DNA of 51,732 nt from Trichormus sp. NMC-1 (GTDB lineage: Bacteria; Cyanobacteriota; Cyanobacteriia; Cyanobacteriales; Nostocaceae): NCBI RefSeq assembly GCF_001858025.1, contig NZ_LZQD01000012.1, positions 1 through 51,732 of the forward strand. The letters are read 5' to 3'. Made by a program: the position numbers and the translations under genes. The stretch's first letter is position 1, and the number at the start of each line of letters is the position of its first letter. Below are positions 17,998 through 27,563 of the stretch, one piece after another. Below the pieces are notes generated by a model that worked only from the letters and a program-made list of their open reading frames with translations, ran no database searches and was not told where the DNA came from.

Positions 17998-18090
17998 TGA
18001 TTTTAAATGTATCCCTATGTAATTTTATTATTTTTTATAGTATTATACACAGCATTTATTGGGTGTTTAACTTGCATCTTATCTAAAAAC

Positions 18091-18427
18091 TGTCGGTTCG
18101 TAGACTAATTGAAAAATTTTCAACGGAATAATCAGGTTCTAACTTACCTTGTCGCAGACAAAGTGAAAATCTGTCACGGAGTAGATGAAAAATTCCTACC
18201 AAATTCGCGGACTAATTGAAATTTTCCACCAAATGGGAATAAAAGGGCGCAACTCATTCCAGTATAAGGCTTTGGAGTAATACTTCTGTAAGTAGTGATA
18301 GCGAAGCGCTCCGTAGGAATCGCTCTTAGGGTACGAAAGAATAAGGGTTACACAAGCATATTTTCAATTAGTCCGCAACAAAATTTCATTTAGTCTGCGA
18401 CATTTTCACTTTGTCTGCGAACCGACA
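18091..18427. mobile_element. Miniature transposon with TnsB/TniA-type ends (337 bp)
   Basis: The left end starts TGTCGGTTCGTAGAC and the right end closes GTCTGCGAACCGACA, inverted copies differing at one of the 15 bases. Each end carries three inward-pointing copies of a motif close to GCAGACAAAGTGAAAAT: left at 18091, 18150 and about 18204, right at about 18361, 18382 and 18402. Terminal TGT/ACA plus repeated transposase sites is the architecture of Tn7/Tn5053/CAST-like elements. AAAC flanks both ends (18087-18090 and 18428-18431); the 5-bp duplication expected for such elements is not exact. There is no room for a transposase, so it must have moved in trans. Confidence 0.65.
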
Positions 18428-18487
18428 AAACACAAGCGGGAAGATTTCCGGTTTCAGTTACAATATTCGATATCAACCCCAGATATC

Positions 18488-19042
18488 ATGCCTACCAACA
18501 AGACCCCACCCAGCGAAATGATTCGCGTGCCGACTGTACTAATTCCTATAGTACGACATTTAGCCAAAATCCACCGCAACGGTCATACAACTGAGTTATT
18601 ACAAGACTTACAGGAATTGATAACAAGGTTTGATAGCAGCGTGGAACTGGAAGCAACCACGGAATTACAGCAAGTTGACGAAAAACTCGGAGAACTGGAA
18701 ACGCACCTTTGCCAACAAGATCAACTGGTGTCCACTAAATTGGAAGTCCTTGGTAAACAGTTAGAGAAAATTGAAAAAGCAATCGCTTCTGGCAAATACG
18801 GTGGTGGTAATTCTAGACCCCGGCGCTCAGGGTATCCCTACCAGTATCAACAACAACCAGTAGAAATCAAAGAATTTGCTCCTGAGAACTTAGCGCAACG
18901 ATTGGGGGTAACACCGCAGAGTTTAATTACGGAACGGGAAACCAAAACTGAGCAGGAATTTATCAGTTGGTCCAGAAACCGAGATCCCAGTAGTTTAGGA
19001 TGGAAATTTCAAGATGGCTTGTATTATCCAGTGAGGCAGTAG
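18488..19042 (+). CDS. Hypothetical coiled-coil protein next to a recombinase
   Basis: This 184-aa protein has an N-terminal segment with RVPTVLIPIVRHLAKIHR, then a coiled coil around residues 55-100 (LGELETHLCQQDQL and VLGKQLEKIEKAIAS), a Pro/Arg/Gln-rich linker, and a C-terminal segment with LAQRLGVTPQSL that resembles a small helix-turn-helix. The layout suggests a DNA-associated accessory protein. It lies 50 bases before the tyrosine recombinase on the same strand, so it may be its partner. Not a recognised named family. Confidence 0.65.
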   Translation: MPTNKTPPSEMIRVPTVLIPIVRHLAKIHRNGHTTELLQDLQELITRFDSSVELEATTELQQVDEKLGELETHLCQQDQLVSTKLEVLGKQLEKIEKAIASGKYGGGNSRPRRSGYPYQYQQQPVEIKEFAPENLAQRLGVTPQSLITERETKTEQEFISWSRNRDPSSLGWKFQDGLYYPVRQ

Positions 19043-19091
19043 AGGAATAAAAAGTGCTACGATGATCAACCATCGGGGGTAAACAGCCAAT

Positions 19092-19742
19092 GTGAAAATT
19101 GACAGACACGGCAAAGCCAAAGTTCTTACCCAACCAGAAATACAGCGATTATTTACAGAAGGATTAACCACTGCTAGAGATCGCACCCTTTGTGCTGTCA
19201 TGCTCTACACAGGTTGCCGTGTCAACGAAGCTGTCACCTTGAAAATTACCGATGTCTACGACAAAAAAGGCAGAATTCGCCCAGAACTCATCCTCCGCAA
19301 AGGTAACACTAAGGGGAAACTAGCTACCCGCACTATTCCCGTTCTAGATGACTTAAGGCACTTCCTAGAACAGTATAATCCTCCAACTACCAGTGACGGT
19401 TTTCTGTTTCCCGGTCGCTGGGGACGGGGACATCTGCACTCGGACTCAGCCAGTATTATCTTTAGAGAAGGTTGTCAGCAAGTTGATATCGAAGGAGCAA
19501 GTACCCACAGCTTCCGCCGCACTGCTCTAACATTGATGAGCAACGCTGGTATCCCTCTGCGGGTAATTCAAGAAATTTCCGGTCATCGTAATTTGGAGCA
19601 ATTGCAAAACTACCTTGAGGTAGAAACGTCACAAGTTCGCGGAGCGATCGCCTCCTTGTCCATGCTCACCCCAGTAGCAGCAGAGAGTAATACCAAGCTA
19701 GACATAAGTAGCACCAGTGACAGGGTGAAAACTGACGGATAG
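19092..19742 (+). CDS. Tyrosine recombinase/phage-type integrase (catalytic domain)
   Basis: The 216-aa protein consists of the catalytic domain alone. It has Arg in YTGCRVNEAV, a Lys in the beta-hairpin around LRKGNTKGK, the HxxR box THSFRRTAL, His in ISGHRNLEQLQ and the nucleophile Tyr in NYLEV. Together these are the R-K-H-R-H-Y set. There is no separate N-terminal core-binding domain, as in several short cyanobacterial integrases. The start is GTG at 19092. A C-terminal tail with a HIP1-rich coding stretch (GAIASLSML) follows. The substrate site was not identified. Confidence 0.88.
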   Translation: MKIDRHGKAKVLTQPEIQRLFTEGLTTARDRTLCAVMLYTGCRVNEAVTLKITDVYDKKGRIRPELILRKGNTKGKLATRTIPVLDDLRHFLEQYNPPTTSDGFLFPGRWGRGHLHSDSASIIFREGCQQVDIEGASTHSFRRTALTLMSNAGIPLRVIQEISGHRNLEQLQNYLEVETSQVRGAIASLSMLTPVAAESNTKLDISSTSDRVKTDG

Positions 19743-20368
19743 AGCGACTCCTAGATCGGTAAATAGGAATATGACGATCTATGGACGATAGTAGGCAAAT
19801 TAACAGTTTTGACCGTCAGCCTGGGTTTGATGCTGTTGAGCTTTTAGGGGCATCTCCCTCATCCTTACTAGAATCCAAAGTATACAGTTACAGATCCTAA
19901 ATTTGAAGTACCACCGACTCGTGTGGGGATATGGCGATGCCTTCGGCGTATCCCTAACGGGACTGAAGGAATAGAGAGCGTAGCGATCGCCAGACATTTT
20001 GATCCAGCAGTTGGTAAGCAGTTACAAATAATCTGGAAATTTAAGCGGGAATAATTAATTCAACAATTTTATCTCGCAGTTTGTGTTCGCAAGCAGAAAA
20101 CCATTCAGCAACCAAATTCCTCTTCTCATCAGGAATTTCATAAAATCTCAATGACATCTCATCCATACTGAGTCGGACAATGTGATATCAAAAAAGGCTA
20201 CTCCCATGCCCAAATGCCTCATATCAAAATACATGAAGTTATCTGCACACTCAAAGGCAGCAGGCAGCATCCTTATAATTTTTTACACATCGGAAAAATG
20301 CTGGCAGTTGCGGTTGATCAGCTACACTGGGGGCATTTTTGGTGAACAGAAAATTTATTACACCGCCG
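19743..20368. other. Degenerate intergenic region
   Basis: This contains short frames only: a 39-codon frame at 19781-19900 with no support, a cyanobacterial GC-rich repeat near 19930-19990 with a HIP1 site, and the 41-aa minus-strand frame listed separately. The DNA looks like mixed gene fragments. Confidence 0.4.
20041..20166 (-). CDS. Possible small protein or gene fragment (41 aa)
   Basis: A short frame starts MDEMSLRFYEIPDEKRN and ends VELIIPA. It has protein-like composition with an amphipathic helix (LVAEWFSACEHKLRDKI). It could be a genuine small plasmid protein or the N-terminal remnant of a longer one. No ribosome site is strong and no family is recognised. Confidence 0.3.
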   Translation of the reverse strand: MDEMSLRFYEIPDEKRNLVAEWFSACEHKLRDKIVELIIPA

Positions 20369-20904
20369 ATTATCTAAAGGTTGACGGTCGAAAATATCAT
20401 CTCGATAAATGTTTTCGTTTTCTAAAACCTTGAGAATTGAAGGTACAGGTTCAGCATAATCTGAAAAGATTTGTTTTAAAGCATTTAAAGAACCCCCAAC
20501 TGAGTCATCATTCCCACCCTGTTCAGTATTACTGAAACCATAAAACGAGAACTGCCCTTTGCCAACATCAAAATAGCCAAAGCGATTTCCTTGACCCCAA
20601 AATTCTATCCAACTGTATTCTTGATTTAAGGGAACGGTTGAAGCGTTGAAAAAACCTCTCCAACAACACATACCACTGTAGATTGGCTGTTCTAGTCGCT
20701 CTTTACCCTCAAGACTGGCACGGACTTGGGAATAAAGACCATCTGCACCTACTAATATATCGCCAGTTGTTGTACTGCCGTCTTGAAAGTACACTCGTAC
20801 ACCGTCTTCGGTTTCCTCAAATTTCTCAAAAGTCATTCCAGTACGTACTATTTCTGGTGGCAATGCTTCATACAAAATTTGTTGTAATTCTCCTCTCCCT
20901 AGAC
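20369..20904 (-). pseudogene. 536-bp duplicate fragment of the FAD monooxygenase
   Basis: The segment is identical in every line compared to 17119-17654. It encodes the middle of the enzyme, from LGRGELQQILYEAL to IFDRQPLDN, without the FAD-binding GxGxxG or the GDAAHP motif, so it cannot make an active protein. Non-homologous DNA flanks it on both sides. The high identity points to a recent copying event. Confidence 0.85.
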
Positions 20905-21291
20905 TGCCGCGCTTCAGGCTGGGCGGAGATGGTTGGAGGATGAAGATTGATGCCATTGTCTGGATGGATTTCGAGGATTCAGTCAACGAAATGGCACTTT
21001 CGTTGACTTTTCAGTTTCTGAGAAAGGTTTCAACTTCAAAACTCTGGCAAACTTGGTATTATACTAAACAGCATCTTGCTCTGACAATTTAGAGGGCTGC
21101 TGACTTTCACTAATAAAAAAAGTGAAAAAATATCTTAAGCTGTTACGCAGCTAAATCTGATATTTCGTAGCCTAGAGTCCTTACCGTAAGGCTTTCGGGC
21201 AAAAAAAGTAAATGCGTAACAGCTTATCTTGAAAAATTGACATAAAAATCCACTATATTCGGAAGAAACTAAACTTTGAGTAGACTAACCA
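20905..21291. other. Intergenic region upstream of the CHAT gene
   Basis: No gene is seen. It contains a short inverted pair around AACGAAATGGCACTTTCGTT (near 20987-21006) and the 91-bp inverted-repeat element at 21136-21226. The promoter of the CHAT-TRADD-N-like gene must lie between that element and 21292. Confidence 0.4.
21136..21226. mobile_element. 91-bp inverted-repeat element (MITE-like)
   Basis: TAAGCTGTTACGCA (21136-21149) and TGCGTAACAGCTTA (21213-21226) are perfect 14-bp inverted repeats. The same word recurs alone at 2014-2027. Family unknown. Confidence 0.55.
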
Positions 21292-22476
21292 ATGGATAAA
21301 ATCAAGATTTTGTTTCTAGCAGCTAATCCTAGTGATTTTGTTAAGTTACAATTAGGGAAAGAATTACGAGATATTCGGGAAACGTTACAACGCTCTAAAT
21401 ATCGGGATCGCTTTTTACTAGAATCTCGTGAATCTGTGCGACCAGGAGATATCTCTCAGGCAATTTTTGATGTTGAGCCACAGATTATTCATTTCTCTGG
21501 GCATGGTAAAAGCACTGGAGAACTTTGCTTTGAGGATATTTCAGGAAAAAATCAGCCAGTACAACCCAATGCACTCGCAAGTTTATTTGAGTTAGTAGCT
21601 GAACAAGTAAACTGCGTATTTTTGAATGCATGCTACTCAGAAGTTCAAGCGAAAGCAATTGTTGAACACATTTCTTTTGTGATTGGTATGAATCAAGCTA
21701 TCGGAGATGAAGCTGCAATCACATTTGCGTCAGGTTTTTATAAAGCTCTAGGTGCAGGGCGCTCATTTGAAGATTCTTTCAAAATAGCCTGTGTTGAAAT
21801 GCAATTAGCTACCATCTCAGAACACTTAACTCCAATTTTTCATATTAAAAAGAATAATTTTATAGAGAAAAATTCTAAATCAACTAAGTATGTTCTTATC
21901 TTGAGTGCTACGATTGATGAAATTAATAAGCCACTTGTAGAAGCAATTGTTGCCCATTTAAGTCAAGTTTCAGGTGATATATCTTTAACTTTGCAAGAAG
22001 TTAAGGCTGGAAGTGTAAAGCTAATCTTAAAAGGCTCTAAAAATGGATTTAAACGTCTCAAGTTTCTCTTTAAGGCTGGAAAGCTAAAAGAAGTTCTAGG
22101 TATAACTGTTCAAAGTGTTCGATTGGATGGTCTTTTTACATTTTTAGGTGAACTTTTTGATGACCTGATTAAGTGGCTAGGGAAAAAATGTGTTGATTTC
22201 ATACAGAAGCTAATAGATAATCTGCAATTGGTATGGCAGAGCATTTCTTCAACGTTATTAATAGCCTTTGGAAACGTTCCAGTTCTTTATGGTATCTTCT
22301 ACGCGGAGTCGATGCAGGGAGAAACCCTTATGGAAATATGGGACCCAGCGTATTACGATAGCAAGCCATCGCAGGTTTTTTCAGTGAGACAATATCCAAT
22401 TGATAATCCACTACCAACGCGGCGATCTGATGCTAGGGTACTGATGTTAGAAAACTGGCAGCAATTGTCATTTTGA
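21292..22476 (+). CDS. CHAT-domain caspase-like protease with TRADD-N-like domain
   Basis: Residues 1 to about 200 are a CHAT protease: KIKILFLAANPSD, then HFSGHG with catalytic His71, then VFLNACYSEVQ with Cys114, and AIGDEAAITFASGFY. Residues about 205-285 (YVLILSATIDEI, then GDISLTLQEVKAGSVKLIL and GFKRLKFLF) resemble the TRADD-N-like adaptor domain described in bacterial conflict proteins. The C-terminal part has hydrophobic helices (WQSISSTLLIAFGNVPVLYG). CHAT proteases act as death or toxin-processing effectors. The gene points away from the minus-strand CHAT/caspase operons and stands alone, so it could be a regulated effector of the same island. Confidence 0.82.
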   Translation: MDKIKILFLAANPSDFVKLQLGKELRDIRETLQRSKYRDRFLLESRESVRPGDISQAIFDVEPQIIHFSGHGKSTGELCFEDISGKNQPVQPNALASLFELVAEQVNCVFLNACYSEVQAKAIVEHISFVIGMNQAIGDEAAITFASGFYKALGAGRSFEDSFKIACVEMQLATISEHLTPIFHIKKNNFIEKNSKSTKYVLILSATIDEINKPLVEAIVAHLSQVSGDISLTLQEVKAGSVKLILKGSKNGFKRLKFLFKAGKLKEVLGITVQSVRLDGLFTFLGELFDDLIKWLGKKCVDFIQKLIDNLQLVWQSISSTLLIAFGNVPVLYGIFYAESMQGETLMEIWDPAYYDSKPSQVFSVRQYPIDNPLPTRRSDARVLMLENWQQLSF

Positions 22477-22580
22477 TGCTAGAAGCAAATTTTAGCCCCC
22501 TCACCAAAAATTTCATTTTCCTCAGAATGACTGAAAACTTAAAATTACACCCATTCAATATTCTTGAGAGGTCAATTGGG

Positions 22581-23054
22581 GGTCAAGCCGGGATAAAGGT
22601 AAAATGGGACACGATGTAAATAAATGTTTTAGAATGTGCTTTATTAATTTACTAATTTCTCCATAAATGATAGAGGAGCAATTGAAATTTTGCAGAGCAA
22701 AATCTACTTTTTATACCTCCCCTAGATTAAAATTTTCCGTTAATGATTATTTTTAGTGATACTTTCAAATTGGGAAAGTATTAAAGCAATGAGTAAAGAA
22801 CGAAAAATCAATAGTTTTGAGCATTGCGTTTACAAAACTTTACATCGTGTCCCATTTTACCTTTATCCCGGCTTGACCTAGTGTGTTAATTCTGAATCTC
22901 TTATCCCATAAGACTTCATGCACAAAATGTGCCGCCCTATTTTTATGAGAAAGTGCCTGGAACAGATGTTTTCGGTATAAACTACGGTAACACCAATAAT
23001 TTTCTGGACAATCCCTCCAAAAATACACAGAATTAACATACTAGGCTTGACCCC
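22581..23054. mobile_element. Miniature inverted-repeat element interrupted by a second one
   Basis: A perfect 40-bp terminal inverted repeat occupies 22581-22620 and 22839-22878, containing GGTCAAGCCGGGATAAAGG on the left. The outer bases of the right end, GGCTTGACCCC, reappear at 23044-23054, because a second element (22879-23043) inserted in this terminus. The element has no coding capacity. Its parent transposon is not in the window. Confidence 0.7.
22879..23043. mobile_element. Inner 165-bp MITE with 9-bp target duplication
   Basis: The terminal inverted repeats TAGTGTGTTAATTCTG and CAGAATTAACATACTA match at 15 of 16 bases. The 9-base direct repeat GGCTTGACC flanks it exactly (22870-22878 and 23044-23052), indicating insertion into the terminus of the outer element. 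It has no gene inside. Confidence 0.75.
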
Positions 23055-23120
23055 AAGGAGGAAAGGCAGCAGGAAAGAACACAAAGTCAGGGATTTTCTT
23101 TGTAAGTAATGGAGCAACTT

Positions 23121-26100
23121 TTAACGCTTCACATTAGGGCATATTTTGCGATCGCTCTCTGTAATATTAGGATGGGTGGAGAGATAGTCATGCAGCCAGT
23201 CGCAACCCTTCTTTAGTAGTTCGCTTAGGTTGTCAATATGCCAAATTCTTACTGTACCGTCATAACCTGCTGTAACAAGGGTCTGATCAACTGCTCTGAA
23301 GGTGATGCTACTGATTTTTCCCTTATGACCAGCAAACTCAGCTAATTGTTGTCCTGAACGACTCCACAGTTTTACCAGTCCATCATCTCCTACTGTAGCA
23401 ATACGTTGGTTATCAATAAAGATGACACTTCTCACCCATCCCTTATGAGCTTTCCACTGACTCTGTTGAACACCTGATAAATTCCAAAGCCTAACTGTAC
23501 CATCCATTCCTCCCGTCAAAACCTGTTTTTGATCAGGACTAAAGTTAGCACTGAGTACTCCCCCCCGATGTCCCTTAAATTCAGCCAGCATCTTACCTGA
23601 AATATCTCTAAGTTGAACTGGGCTATCCACAATACTGTATCGATTTACCTGCAAAGTACCCGCAACAAGTATTTTCTGCCCATCTTGGCTGAAGTTCATG
23701 CTATAAACTCCAATATCTCCATCTTTTGATTGAGATAGCGGCCATTCTTTTAGCGGCTGTTTTTGAGATGAATTCTGCCAATTCCAAATCTGCACTTTAC
23801 TAAGTTCGGTATTACTGGCTGGAACTACTGTAGCAAAATAGCGATTATCAGGACTAAAGCTTATGTAATATGTATTGTTATACTGAAAAATCTGCTTACC
23901 TGATAAATTCCAAATTATAGCTCTACCACCACCTGGTATTGCTGTAGCAACATACTTTCCGTCTGGACTAAAAGTTATGTTGAGCATCCCACCATAATTA
24001 TTCGCTTTCCATCGAATTAATTCTTTTCTTGAAATATCCCAGAGCCTTGCCCAACCATTGAGTTCACCAGTAGCCAGAATTTGACCACTTGGATTAAAAG
24101 ATATACTGCTAACTATATTCTGATTTTCAAAAGAATCTCCTAACGAAAATCTGTTTGATGAAGTTTTGAAGATATGTGGAATATTGCTGTTACTAGAAAG
24201 ATTCCAGTTAGAAATTCGCCCAAGAATACAGATTTTAGAATTATCTGCCTGAATACCCCAATCGCTACCAAAACCATAATCTTCCCCTTCTGGAGGAAAA
24301 ATCCAGGTAGCTTTCGCTTCTACAGGGTATTCTCCAAATGCTATTCCAGGAGTATCTGGATGGTAGAGCTTAACTTTAATAAGTCTATTTGTTCGATTCT
24401 CAAATGATATTCTTCCAACTTGATTATCTTCAAAAAGTGAAGAAGAAACTCGCTCTGGATATAATCCAGGTGCATATAAAGAAAAACATTGATTACTACT
24501 TTCACCTTCTATATTTTTCAAAAATGGTCTAGTAGAATAAAGAACATCTGGGTTAAGTTGCTTTCCTGCTAAACTCCAAACTTTAGCATTACTATCTGTA
24601 CCTGTTGTAGCCAGAAGTTTTTTATTTGGGCTGAATCTTACACTTAATACCCCTCCTTGATGTCCCTTGAATTCTATTAACTGCTCGCCTGATAGATGGA
24701 AAAGTTTCACCTTGCCATCATCACCTGCTGTAGCTAATAACTTTCCATCGGGACTAAAACTTATATCTCTAATCCATCCTACATGACCTTTAAATTCTGT
24801 AAGTTGTTCACCGGATAGATTCCACAGTCTTCCTCTACCATCATCGCCTGCTGTAGCCAATAACTTTCCGTCGGGACTAAAGCTTATACTACGAAAGCTA
24901 CCATTGGGACTTTTAAATCCAGACACATTTTGTCCTGCTAAATTCCAAAGTTTAGCGGTCCCATCCTCTCCTGCTGTAGCGATGTATTGACCATCTGAAC
25001 TAATACTTAGACTATAAATCGCACGCTGTTCTCCCCTCCATTTTTTTATCTTTTGCTTTTTTTGCAAACTCCACAAATTAATATCACCATCCTCACCTCC
25101 AGTAACAATGAATTTACTATCAGGACTAAAAACAACATCACGAATAACATTTTGATGTTTATATTCAGATAACATCTCTCCTAATAAATTCCAAATCCGA
25201 ACCATTCCATCATCTGATCCTGTTGCAATCAGTTGACTATCTGGACTAAAGTTTACACTTAAAATACTACCCCGGTGAGCCTTAAATTCGGTTTTCTGTT
25301 TCCCTAAATAATCCCAAATCCGGACTGTACCATCCGAACCAGAAGTGACTATAAGCTTTCCATTTGGACTAAAGCGAATGCCCCTAACCCAACCCTGATG
25401 TCCTGTAAGTTGGTTTACTTCAAAAATTTTGTCCAGTATTTTTTGTAATGCAAATAAGGGGCTAAACGCTGGGTAATTTTCTAAAGAGGTGCCATTCTTA
25501 ACTAAATTTTCTAGATTTCTCGCACTTCTCATGGACTTTATTAAAGAGTTCAATTCTTCAGAATCAAACTGTTGCAATCCAACAATTCCTGACTGCTCTA
25601 GTGCATTACCTTGCAGTGCAAGTCTCGTATTGTCTTGAGCTTCCCTAGCTTCTTTTTCAGCTTTTTCGCGCAGTTGAATTGCTTGTGCTACCTTAGCTTC
25701 TGCATCCGCTACTTTTGCCTGTGCTGCTGCCACCTTTTCTTGCGACTGTCGGTCTACATTTTTAAGCTCTGCCTTCGCTGCTGCCAGATCCTCTTTAGCT
25801 TCCTCAACTTTCCTATTTGCTTCCTTCTGCTTGGCTTGTGCCTCAATCAGACTTTTTGTGGCTGTTTCCTTGTCAGTATTTGCCTGTTTAGTTATTTTCC
25901 CTAACTTCTCACGAGCTAGTCGCACATCCTCATTTGCCTTTTTCGTTCGATTTTTTGCTTCTTCCTCTGTATTAGCAACCTTAATATTTGCCTCATTAAC
26001 GCTCTGACTTGCCTTGTCCGTTAATTCTTTTGCTTTTTGTTGTGTATTGGCAACCTTAACATTTGCCTTTCTCACAGATATTCCTGCCCAGACACTTGCC

Positions 26101-27560
26101 ACCCCTGCAACTACTAGTGTCCCTGCCAAAATTATCGAACCAACTCTCACTTTCCGCTTCGCTGTCTGCTCCGCCTCAGAAAGGATCTGATTTGCCTGTT
26201 CTGCTGTCTCCCGTGCTAGACGTTCCGCTTCTAGTTTGCGGTCGGTTTCTTGCTTTTCTACCTCCCGACTTTCTCGCAAAAATCTATCATCTTCATCACT
26301 GAGCCGTTTACCCTTTGCCCAGGCTTCGGCATCTTCTAGCGCCTGTCCCCGCAGTAGAAATGACTCTTTTTGCTCATCGGATTCCTGCCACGCTTTCATT
26401 GCTTCTGCATAAAAAGACGGACGCAAATCTGCCAATGCCCGATCTACCCATTGTTGGTTAAATACCGCCGCATAAATGGGATTGTAGACATTGAGCTTGC
26501 CGTCCTGTTTGACTACCAAGCCAGTTAAGCGCAGTTGCATTTGCTCATAACTTTCATCAGCAGCAATGCCTCCTTGATCTAAAACTTGCTGATATAGCCC
26601 CAGCAAACGCCCTCGCCCCTGTTCGTCACTTTGCAAAATTCTGTCACGAATTGTCTTGAGGTGTGGCGGTACATCCTGGGTTTCCCAATTGTCGATAACT
26701 TTGGCACAGACAACTTGCTCTACCAACTCCTGCGGCGACAGCGACGAATTGATTTGCTGGGCAACCAAATTCAAAACCTTCTGGGTCAAAAATGGTTGTC
26801 CTCCTGTCCATATCAACACAGACTGCATTACTGCCTGCGGATCGCTGACCCTACCTAGTAAACCTTGTTGTAGCGGTTCCGTCTCAGCCACTTGAAACCC
26901 GCTCATTTCCACTGCATGACCGATATTAAACGAAGAACTCCGCCTACTGCGAATGAGGTCAGAAGGTGTTGCTACGCCCAAGAAAGCAAACGTCAGGCGT
27001 TTATAATCTGGCTTTTCTGCCCGCCTTTCATATAACGAACGAATCAGAATGAAAAATCCATCGGTATCAAACTTGAGGCTGAGGAGATTATCAACCTCTT
27101 CCACAAAAATAACGATGCTATGGGTGGTTTGTGGTAGCAAAATCTGGTCGATGAACTCATAAAAACGCTCAACCACAGAAATCGATTGAGCATCTAGTTC
27201 TTTCCACCACCCCGGAAAATTTATCTTATCTTCTAGGTGGAGGTCGCCAATCAACCGCTTGATAGTCCCTGCATACCATTGATCCTCGCGCAAAGTCGTA
27301 CCCCGCGTTTGTGGATCGATCACCGCACAGGCAACCCCATCCTGCTGCAACTTTTGCATCGCCCGTACTCGCAAACTTGACTTGCCCATCTGTCGCGAGT
27401 TAAACACAAAACAATACTCACCTGCTTTTAAACGTTCATACAGTTCCCGATCTGCCTGTCGCTCTACATAGGCAGGGTTATCAATGGGCAAACTGCCGCC
27501 CACTTGGTAGCTAAATTGGGCGCTATGATTGGCGGGTTGCGGTTCAGGTGGGGTAGTCAT
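23121..27560 (-). CDS. AAA-like ATPase, transmembrane, coiled-coil, WD40 protein
   Basis: The 1479-aa protein begins with an AAA-like (PF14516-type) NTPase: Walker A-like [11 protein letters not shown] at 53-63 and Walker [13 protein letters not shown] at 149-160. A charged coiled coil (about 425-470) leads to one membrane helix (about 474-496, [19 protein letters not shown]), then a long Ala/Lys/Glu-rich coiled coil (about 500-650). From about 735 to the C-terminus there are at least a dozen WD40 blades, with repeats of [15 protein letters not shown] type, interrupted near 1050-1140 by a non-WD40 insert. It sits 3 bases after the CHAT-AAA gene in one operon. WD40 proteins of this kind act as sensors or scaffolds; a signal-sensing role for the CHAT partner is inferred. 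Confidence 0.88.
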   Translation of the reverse strand: MTTPPEPQPANHSAQFSYQVGGSLPIDNPAYVERQADRELYERLKAGEYCFVFNSRQMGKSSLRVRAMQKLQQDGVACAVIDPQTRGTTLREDQWYAGTIKRLIGDLHLEDKINFPGWWKELDAQSISVVERFYEFIDQILLPQTTHSIVIFVEEVDNLLSLKFDTDGFFILIRSLYERRAEKPDYKRLTFAFLGVATPSDLIRSRRSSSFNIGHAVEMSGFQVAETEPLQQGLLGRVSDPQAVMQSVLIWTGGQPFLTQKVLNLVAQQINSSLSPQELVEQVVCAKVIDNWETQDVPPHLKTIRDRILQSDEQGRGRLLGLYQQVLDQGGIAADESYEQMQLRLTGLVVKQDGKLNVYNPIYAAVFNQQWVDRALADLRPSFYAEAMKAWQESDEQKESFLLRGQALEDAEAWAKGKRLSDEDDRFLRESREVEKQETDRKLEAERLARETAEQANQILSEAEQTAKRKVRVGSIILAGTLVVAGVASVWAGISVRKANVKVANTQQKAKELTDKASQSVNEANIKVANTEEEAKNRTKKANEDVRLAREKLGKITKQANTDKETATKSLIEAQAKQKEANRKVEEAKEDLAAAKAELKNVDRQSQEKVAAAQAKVADAEAKVAQAIQLREKAEKEAREAQDNTRLALQGNALEQSGIVGLQQFDSEELNSLIKSMRSARNLENLVKNGTSLENYPAFSPLFALQKILDKIFEVNQLTGHQGWVRGIRFSPNGKLIVTSGSDGTVRIWDYLGKQKTEFKAHRGSILSVNFSPDSQLIATGSDDGMVRIWNLLGEMLSEYKHQNVIRDVVFSPDSKFIVTGGEDGDINLWSLQKKQKIKKWRGEQRAIYSLSISSDGQYIATAGEDGTAKLWNLAGQNVSGFKSPNGSFRSISFSPDGKLLATAGDDGRGRLWNLSGEQLTEFKGHVGWIRDISFSPDGKLLATAGDDGKVKLFHLSGEQLIEFKGHQGGVLSVRFSPNKKLLATTGTDSNAKVWSLAGKQLNPDVLYSTRPFLKNIEGESSNQCFSLYAPGLYPERVSSSLFEDNQVGRISFENRTNRLIKVKLYHPDTPGIAFGEYPVEAKATWIFPPEGEDYGFGSDWGIQADNSKICILGRISNWNLSSNSNIPHIFKTSSNRFSLGDSFENQNIVSSISFNPSGQILATGELNGWARLWDISRKELIRWKANNYGGMLNITFSPDGKYVATAIPGGGRAIIWNLSGKQIFQYNNTYYISFSPDNRYFATVVPASNTELSKVQIWNWQNSSQKQPLKEWPLSQSKDGDIGVYSMNFSQDGQKILVAGTLQVNRYSIVDSPVQLRDISGKMLAEFKGHRGGVLSANFSPDQKQVLTGGMDGTVRLWNLSGVQQSQWKAHKGWVRSVIFIDNQRIATVGDDGLVKLWSRSGQQLAEFAGHKGKISSITFRAVDQTLVTAGYDGTVRIWHIDNLSELLKKGCDWLHDYLSTHPNITESDRKICPNVKR

Positions 27561-27563
27561 CCG

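Noticed and set aside
19781-19900. 39-codon plus-strand frame
   Set aside because: Short, with no ribosome site or recognisable motif, in a region of mixed fragments.
22840-23117. Two overlapping minus-strand frames
   Set aside because: They lie inside the nested inverted-repeat elements and contain the terminal repeats, so they are not genes.
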